From Planococcus sp. (in: firmicutes) (lineage in GTDB: Bacteria; Bacillota; Bacilli; Bacillales_A; Planococcaceae), in assembly GCA_030147455.1 (NCBI GenBank), contig JASKZU010000249.1, forward strand, positions 1 through 10,048: DNA of 10,048 bases. Reading direction: 5' to 3'. This document shows positions 5,741 to 10,048 of the stretch, piece by piece (the first letter of the stretch is position 1; each line of letters begins with the position of its first letter). The notes under the pieces were generated by a model. The model was not told the DNA's origin and searched no databases. It saw nothing but the letters and a program-made list of their open reading frames with translations. The translations under genes were made by a program, and so were the position numbers.

Positions 5741-6655
5741 TTGGCACCATGGAAAGTTTATGGAATTTTAACATCAGTCATGGTCGTATGGGGATTCAAC
5801 CTGGCATCGGTTAAGTATTTGCTCGAATGGATCGATCCGGTCACGCTGACGGCATTTCGAATCCTGCTCGCAGGACTGACCGTGCTCGTTATTTTACTGA
5901 TGGTCGGCATGCTGCGTTTTCCAAAGCGCAGCGAATGGAAATATATCGTACTGGGTGCTTTGCTGAACGTCGTGACGCATCATTATTTTCTGTCCCAAGG
6001 ATTGGCTATTACTTCCGGGACGAACGCCGGGTTGATTTTGGGAACAGGGCCGATGCTAACGGCGGTTCTTGTATCGCTCATCATGCGCTATATACCGACG
6101 CGTCTTCAATGGTTCGGTGTTTTTGTCGGGTTTGCCGGCGTAACGACGACTGTCATGGTCGGCGGGGATGCAGCGACCGGATTCAATTTAGGTGACATAT
6201 TGGTCTTTATCTCGATTTTGGCACAAGTCTTCAGTTATATTGTTATCGCCAAGGCGGCGCGCATGATAGACCCGCGCTTGCTGACCGGCTATATGCTCGT
6301 CGTCGGTGCAGCTGTGCTGTTCGTTATTGCGCTCATTCAAGAGCCGGGAGAAATCGCTTCGTTCGCAGCTGTTCCGTTAGCGTTTTGGCTTGCTTTCCTG
6401 TTTTCAGCCATGCTTGGCACAGCAGTCGGGCATATGCTTTACAACTATTCGATCGGTCAGGCCGGGCCGACAAAAGCGGCCATTTTTATGAATTTGAATA
6501 CATTGTTTTCGTTGATAGCAGCAAGCCTGATTCTGGGCGAAACGATAACATTCGGGCATTTGATCGGGTTGGTGCTGATTGTCATCGGCGTCTTATTCGG
6601 ATCGGGTGCTGCGGAAGATTTGCTGAAAAAACGCAGAAAACGGCTCTCTGTATGA
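5741..6655 (+). CDS. EamA/DMT family transporter
   Basis: A 304-residue inner-membrane protein of the drug/metabolite transporter superfamily, with about ten helices built from two EamA repeats (roughly residues 6-140 and 149-287). Family signs: VWGFNLASVKYLLEWIDP with TAFR in the first repeat (16-40), THHYFLSQGLAITSGTNAG (79-97), and in the second GTAVGHMLYNYSIGQAGP (226-243) and ASLILGETIT (261-270), the conserved end of EamA domains. DMT proteins usually export amino acids or other small metabolites; the substrate cannot be read from sequence. The TTG start is preferred over the ATG at 5720 because of the ribosome binding site at 5726-5732; it gives MAPWKVYG at the N-terminus and the usual family length of about 300. 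It lies 44 bp after panF. The C-terminal tail is basic (KKRRKR), and its stop is inside the terminator. Confidence 0.9.
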   Translation: MAPWKVYGILTSVMVVWGFNLASVKYLLEWIDPVTLTAFRILLAGLTVLVILLMVGMLRFPKRSEWKYIVLGALLNVVTHHYFLSQGLAITSGTNAGLILGTGPMLTAVLVSLIMRYIPTRLQWFGVFVGFAGVTTTVMVGGDAATGFNLGDILVFISILAQVFSYIVIAKAARMIDPRLLTGYMLVVGAAVLFVIALIQEPGEIASFAAVPLAFWLAFLFSAMLGTAVGHMLYNYSIGQAGPTKAAIFMNLNTLFSLIAASLILGETITFGHLIGLVLIVIGVLFGSGAAEDLLKKRRKRLSV

Positions 6656-6665
6656 GCCGTTTTTT
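6637..6665 (+). terminator. Terminator overlapping the EamA stop codon
   Basis: AAAACGGCTC (6637-6646) pairs with GAGCCGTTTT (6654-6663) around the loop TCTGTAT; the T-run is 6660-6665. The TGA stop (6653-6655) lies at the loop/3'-arm boundary, so the last EamA codons form the 5' arm. Because both arms end in A and T runs, it could also work on the opposite strand. Confidence 0.85.
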
Positions 6666-6695
6666 CTATAGCGATGATGAAAGGAGACTTCTCAT

Positions 6696-8312
6696 ATGGC
6701 ACCTATATGGGGAACACCTGAAAAGCTGCGTGAGTTGACTGAACTTTTGGTCAGTTGGGATTCGCAGGGGCTGACGGACGGAGAAGCGGCATTTCCGGAA
6801 AAGCTGAAAGGCAAACTGATGGAACTTCGTTATTTTCAAGATAATCCCGAGCTGATTCAATTGGGGGAAGTAAACTGGGAACGGCGTTATTTAACCGCGC
6901 TGTACCAGCATGAAAATACACAGCGGACTATTGTGCTGCTTAGCCATTTTGATACAGTGGCGGTTCATGAATACGGCGATTTAGCGCCGCTTGCTTATGA
7001 TACTGTGCAACTTGAGCAAGCGTTTCAGCGCATCAAGCAGGAATTCAAGCCGGAAATGCAGCAAGACTTGGCGTCGGGAGAGTACTTGTTTGGCCGCGGG
7101 GTTATGGATATGAAATCGGGGCTGGCCATTCACATGGCGCTGCTTGAACGGGCGGCAGAAGAACAATGGCCGGTAAATATACTATTGATGACAGTGCCGG
7201 ATGAAGAAATCAATTCCGCAGGCATGCGCTACGGCGTGTCGAAATTATTGGATTTAGAACGCCATTACAGGCTCCGGTACGTATTGTTTTTAAACGGTGA
7301 ACCGGTATTTGCCAAAAAACCAGGCGATGCCTCGCATTATATTTATACCGGCTCGATCGGGAAAATCATGCCGAGTGCATTGTTTTATGGCAAAGAAACG
7401 CATGCAGGAGAGCCGCTCGCGGGCATGACATCAAGTTTTCTTGCTACGTATTTGACGCGGAAAATCGAGTGGAATACCGCATTCTCTGAAACGGTGCACG
7501 GCGAGGAAACGCCGCTTCCCGTCACGTTGATGCAGGGGGATTTAAAAGAAGAGTACTCGGTTCAGACGCCGTACCGTACTAAAGCCATGTACAACGTATT
7601 TACCATGGAAAGAAATGCAGAAGATGTGATGGGGATATTCAAGCGTCTGGCGGATGAAGCCGTAACAGAGTGTATGGGAGATTACCGGGCTGTTTGCGAG
7701 AAGGCTGGCATCATGCCGCGCTTTGAACAAATCCGTGTGCTGCGCTATGAGGAATTGGTCGCCTATGCCAAGGAAAAGTTTGGCATGGATTATATCAATC
7801 AGTTGATCCACGACACAATCATGGACCCGGGGCGCGATGTGCGCGACAAATCGTTTCACATTGCTGATTTGCTGTTGCTCAATTGCCAGGAATTAACACC
7901 GGCTGTCGTATTGCTTTATGCGCCGCCTTATTATCCCGCCGTCAATTCGAGCGATGATAAACTGATTGGCAAGGCTGTTGAACGCGTTAAACGGTTGGCA
8001 GATGAACATTTTGGGCTCCAACTAGAGCAAGTGCATTTTTTCAACGGCATTTCTGACCTCAGCTATGTAAATTATCAAGATGATTCCAGTGGCTGGCTGA
8101 CGTACGAAGACAACACGCCGGTCTACGGCGATCCATACAGCATTCCATTTCAAGCGATGCAAAAGCTGCAGGCGCCCGTTTTGAACATCGGCCCGTTCGG
8201 AAAAGACCCTCATAAACGCACCGAGCGGCTTCATATTCAAAATGCATTCGAAGAAATTCCGGAAGTGCTGGCTGATTTGATCGAGCATATTGCCGGCTTG
8301 GAAGACTATTAA
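6696..8312 (+). CDS. M20 family metallopeptidase, RocB type
   Basis: A 538-residue predicted cytoplasmic dizinc hydrolase. The M20 sites are present in order: His84-x-Asp86 in LLSHFDTV, bridging Asp138 in GRGVMDMKSG, Glu170-Glu171 in VPDEEINSAG (general base and ligand), a fourth-position Glu202 in NGEPVF, and His506 in GPFGKDPHKRTERL. The length is well above the 360-480 of most M20 enzymes and, with the ISDLSY segment (452-457), LNIGPFGKD and HKRTER near the end, matches the RocB group (about 540-570 residues). RocB belongs to the arginine-degradation regulon of B. subtilis, but its reaction is not established; hydrolysis of a peptide or acyl-amino acid is inferred from the family. AAGGAGA (6681-6687) lies 8 bases before the ATG. 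Only about 30 bp separate it from the upstream terminator and no clear promoter is seen there. No roc genes are nearby, so the symbol is left blank. Confidence 0.88.
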   Translation: MAPIWGTPEKLRELTELLVSWDSQGLTDGEAAFPEKLKGKLMELRYFQDNPELIQLGEVNWERRYLTALYQHENTQRTIVLLSHFDTVAVHEYGDLAPLAYDTVQLEQAFQRIKQEFKPEMQQDLASGEYLFGRGVMDMKSGLAIHMALLERAAEEQWPVNILLMTVPDEEINSAGMRYGVSKLLDLERHYRLRYVLFLNGEPVFAKKPGDASHYIYTGSIGKIMPSALFYGKETHAGEPLAGMTSSFLATYLTRKIEWNTAFSETVHGEETPLPVTLMQGDLKEEYSVQTPYRTKAMYNVFTMERNAEDVMGIFKRLADEAVTECMGDYRAVCEKAGIMPRFEQIRVLRYEELVAYAKEKFGMDYINQLIHDTIMDPGRDVRDKSFHIADLLLLNCQELTPAVVLLYAPPYYPAVNSSDDKLIGKAVERVKRLADEHFGLQLEQVHFFNGISDLSYVNYQDDSSGWLTYEDNTPVYGDPYSIPFQAMQKLQAPVLNIGPFGKDPHKRTERLHIQNAFEEIPEVLADLIEHIAGLEDY

Positions 8313-8378
8313 CCGGGATTGACGCTGGGAAATGAGACCTGTTTTTGACTGCACGCAACGGGCAAATTAGATTTTCCT

Positions 8379-8407
8379 TTGTCCTCGTTTAAAAAGACAG
8401 GTACAAT
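8379..8407 (+). promoter_or_regulatory. Sigma-A promoter of the amhX-like gene
   Basis: TTGTCC (8379-8384; four of six) and TACAAT (8402-8407; five of six) are spaced by 17 bp. The start point would be near 8414, giving a leader of about 29 bases that contains the AAGGAG ribosome binding site (8426-8431). It lies in the 130-bp gap after the RocB-type gene, where no terminator is visible. Confidence 0.65.
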
Positions 8408-8442
8408 TTACAAGATAGACATGAAAAGGAGCGGATCCTCGT

Positions 8443-9534
8443 ATGGACATCAAGCAACAGACGGAATCCTATTTTGACCATTTTCACAGCTATCCTGAAG
8501 TCAGCTTTCAAGAAGTCGAAACAACTAAAAAGTTGGCATCGATCATGGATGAACTCGGCATCAGCTACCACACGTTCGACGACGTTACAGGTCTAGTGGC
8601 GGAAATCGGGGAAGGACCGGAAGTGGTAGCGGTCCGTGCCGACATCGACGCCTTATGGCAAGAAGTGGGCGGCCGTGTGCAAGCCAACCATTCCTGCGGC
8701 CACGATGCCAATATGGCGATGGTGCTCGGCGCGCTTTTACGATTAAAAGAAGAAAAACATGCTAAGCGTATTCGGTTTATTTTCCAGCCAGCAGAAGAAC
8801 GCGGCAACGGGTCGCTTGAAATGATTGCCCGAGGCGCTTTGGAGGATGTAACTCATTTGTTCGGCGTTCATTTGCGGCCACAGGAAGAGCTGCCGTTCGG
8901 AAAAGTTACACCGGCGCTTCATCACGGTTCCGGCATTTTCCTGAAAGGCAAAATCAGCGGAGAAGATGCGCATGGGGCACGTCCGCATCAAGGAAAAAAT
9001 GCGATTGATGTGCTTGCGGCAATTCACCAGTTTGCCAAAACCATTTATTTTTCACCGTTTGAGTCTTATTCAGCCAAACTGACGAATATCCAAACCGGCG
9101 GTGAAAGCTTGAACATCATCCCAGGTGCGGCCACGTTTGCACTCGATGTGCGTTCGCAGTCCAACGGCTTGATGGACGAGATGAAAATTCGCCTCGAAGA
9201 AGGCATTCAGGCGATTGGCGTTCTTTACGGCGTCCGCATCGAACTGAAATGGGAAGATTACACACCTGCAGCGGAAGTATCGGACGAAGCAATGAAAATT
9301 GCAGACCAGGCAATCCGCAATACACTGGGTGATGCAGCCTGCAGTGAACCGATCGAAACGACTGGCGCCGACGATTTCCATTTCTACACGATCAAAAAAC
9401 CTGAACTAAAAGCAGCGATGATTGGTGTAGGGGCTGATTTGACGCCCGGTTTGCATCATCCGGATATGCGGTTTAACCGGGAAGCGCTTGACATAGGAGC
9501 CCGCGTGCTGGCAGAAACGCTTCGGCTCGCTTAG
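8443..9534 (+). CDS. amhX: M20D amidohydrolase, AmhX-like (N-acyl/peptide amidohydrolase)
   Basis: A 363-residue predicted cytoplasmic metal-dependent amidohydrolase of the M20D group (N-acyl-L-amino acid amidohydrolases, IAA-amino acid hydrolases, carboxypeptidase Ss1). Metal-site motifs: HSCGHDANM (83-91, ligands Cys85 and His87), QPAEERGNG (115-123, Glu118-Glu119), His143 in FGVHLRP, EDAHGARPH (174-182) in the lid domain, and GLHHPDMRF (336-344, ligand His338). NIIPG (224-228) is the usual M20D segment before the dimerisation domain strand. RADIDALWQEV, GVHLRP and TTGADDFHFYT (307-317) match B. subtilis AmhX closely as remembered, so the symbol is offered with moderate certainty; the natural substrate is not known. 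The ATG at 8443 follows AAGGAG (8426-8431) by 11 bases and gives the usual family length. It has its own promoter and is followed 104 bp later by an amino-acid symporter, which fits release and uptake of amino acids. Confidence 0.9.
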   Translation: MDIKQQTESYFDHFHSYPEVSFQEVETTKKLASIMDELGISYHTFDDVTGLVAEIGEGPEVVAVRADIDALWQEVGGRVQANHSCGHDANMAMVLGALLRLKEEKHAKRIRFIFQPAEERGNGSLEMIARGALEDVTHLFGVHLRPQEELPFGKVTPALHHGSGIFLKGKISGEDAHGARPHQGKNAIDVLAAIHQFAKTIYFSPFESYSAKLTNIQTGGESLNIIPGAATFALDVRSQSNGLMDEMKIRLEEGIQAIGVLYGVRIELKWEDYTPAAEVSDEAMKIADQAIRNTLGDAACSEPIETTGADDFHFYTIKKPELKAAMIGVGADLTPGLHHPDMRFNREALDIGARVLAETLRLA

Positions 9535-9581
9535 CCTTGTGAAAAGGTGGGTGTGGTTTCCGGCAGGGCAATTAAGGGTAT

Positions 9582-9594
9582 GGAACAAAGTTCC
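9582..9594. promoter_or_regulatory. Short perfect palindrome before the AGCS symporter
   Basis: GGAAC (9582-9586) and GTTCC (9590-9594) flank AAA, a perfect 5-bp inverted repeat 45 bp upstream of the symporter start. It lies about 13 bp before a possible -10 (TATATT, 9608-9613), where a repressor or activator could bind. It matches no operator I recognise and could be chance. Confidence 0.25.
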
Positions 9595-9638
9595 GACCAA
9601 CCGGGCTTATATTAACGAATTTTAAAGGGGACATCAAA

Positions 9639-10048
9639 ATGGATGCAATTCTCAGAGGGTTGACGTGGATCGTCAACGAGGGCAATAACTTGTTATGGAC
9701 GTACATACTGATTGGCTTATTGCTTGGACTCGGTTTATATTTCACGATTCGCACCCGTTTTGTGCAAGTGCGGCTGTTTGGCGAAATGTTCCGCGTAATT
9801 ACTGAAAAGAAAGATGGAACCGGAGGTATTTCCGCGTTTCAGGCGTTTACCATTTCGACAGCTTCACGCGTCGGTACCGGCAACATTACGGGGGTTGCTT
9901 TAGCAATCGCCATCGGCGGGCCGGGCGCTGTATTTTGGATGTGGATGGTCGCTTTGATCGGGATGGCCACTGCGTTTATTGAAAGTACATTGGCCCAGGT
10001 CTATAAAATCCGGGACGGCGAGCAATTCCGCGGAGGCCCTGCCTATTA
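9639..10048 (+). CDS. Sodium:alanine/glycine symporter, AGCS family (3' end outside window)
   Basis: The first 136 residues of a membrane symporter that takes up alanine, glycine or glutamine with Na+ or H+. After a first helix (about 19-37) come IRTRFVQVRLF (37-47), the AGCS signature region GGISAFQAFTISTASRVGTG (62-81) with NITGVALAIAIGGPGAVFWM (82-101), and FIESTLAQVYK (113-123), all diagnostic of the family. Full-length AGCS proteins are about 450-500 residues, so roughly 70% lies beyond the window. AAAGGGG (9624-9630) precedes the ATG by 8 bases. Residues 1-136 show no defect. B. subtilis paralogues AlsT and GlnT begin similarly; the substrate cannot be told from this part, so no symbol is given. 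Confidence 0.93.
   Translation, partial: MDAILRGLTWIVNEGNNLLWTYILIGLLLGLGLYFTIRTRFVQVRLFGEMFRVITEKKDGTGGISAFQAFTISTASRVGTGNITGVALAIAIGGPGAVFWMWMVALIGMATAFIESTLAQVYKIRDGEQFRGGPAY

Noticed and set aside
8313..8378. Possible terminator after the RocB-type gene at the T-run 8342-8346.
   Set aside because: No stable hairpin precedes the T-run.
9535..9638. Riboswitch or leader element before the amino-acid symporter.
   Set aside because: The gap is only 104 bp and shows no glycine, lysine or T-box motifs and no terminator/antiterminator pair.

Overview
The window looks like chromosome of a low-to-mid GC Gram-positive bacterium (Bacillota), most likely the family Planococcaceae (Planococcus/Sporosarcina-like). 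This rests on Bacillus-type AAGGAGG ribosome binding sites, sigma-A promoters with 17-bp spacers, short GC hairpins followed by T-runs as terminators, and protein families typical of Bacillus relatives (YkfA, YkvS/DUF2187, RocB, AmhX, AlsT-like AGCS). The genus is inferred only. All intact genes lie on the + strand.

Layout. (1) 1-800: the 3' part of an LD-carboxypeptidase (ykfA type). (2) 802-1274: a graveyard with two pseudogene remnants joined head to tail. The first is the N-terminal fifth of an L-Ala-D/L-Glu (dipeptide) epimerase with several in-frame stops. The second is the C-terminal tail of an OppF/DppF-type peptide transporter ATPase with a 2-base deletion. In B. subtilis the order is ykfA-ykfB-ykfC-ykfD, so this appears to be a collapsed murein-peptide recycling operon in which only ykfA stays open. 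(3) 1285-1628: a monocistronic ykvS-like gene with its own promoter and terminator. (4) 1801-3827: a two-gene operon, a five-helix Yip1-like membrane protein overlapping a membrane-anchored HlyD/RND-type adaptor, closed by a terminator, with no transport ATPase or permease beside it. (5) 3881-5696: yhdT-panF, the sodium/pantothenate symporter and its small companion, overlapping by 4 bp. (6) 5741-6665: an EamA/DMT drug-metabolite transporter, probably starting at TTG, whose stop codon lies inside its terminator. (7) 6696-8315: a RocB-type M20 metallopeptidase. (8) 8379-9534: an AmhX-type M20 amidohydrolase with its own good promoter. (9) 9639-10048: the 5' part of an AGCS sodium:alanine/glycine symporter, cut by the window end.

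Functionally the region is mostly nutrient scavenging: cell-wall peptides (decayed), pantothenate uptake, small-molecule export, hydrolysis of peptides or N-acyl amino acids, and amino-acid uptake. No RNA genes, CRISPR arrays, insertion sequences or phage genes were seen. The most noteworthy items are the eroded ykf operon and the Yip1-like/adaptor pair with no visible exporter. Nothing here is convincingly a new biological system.
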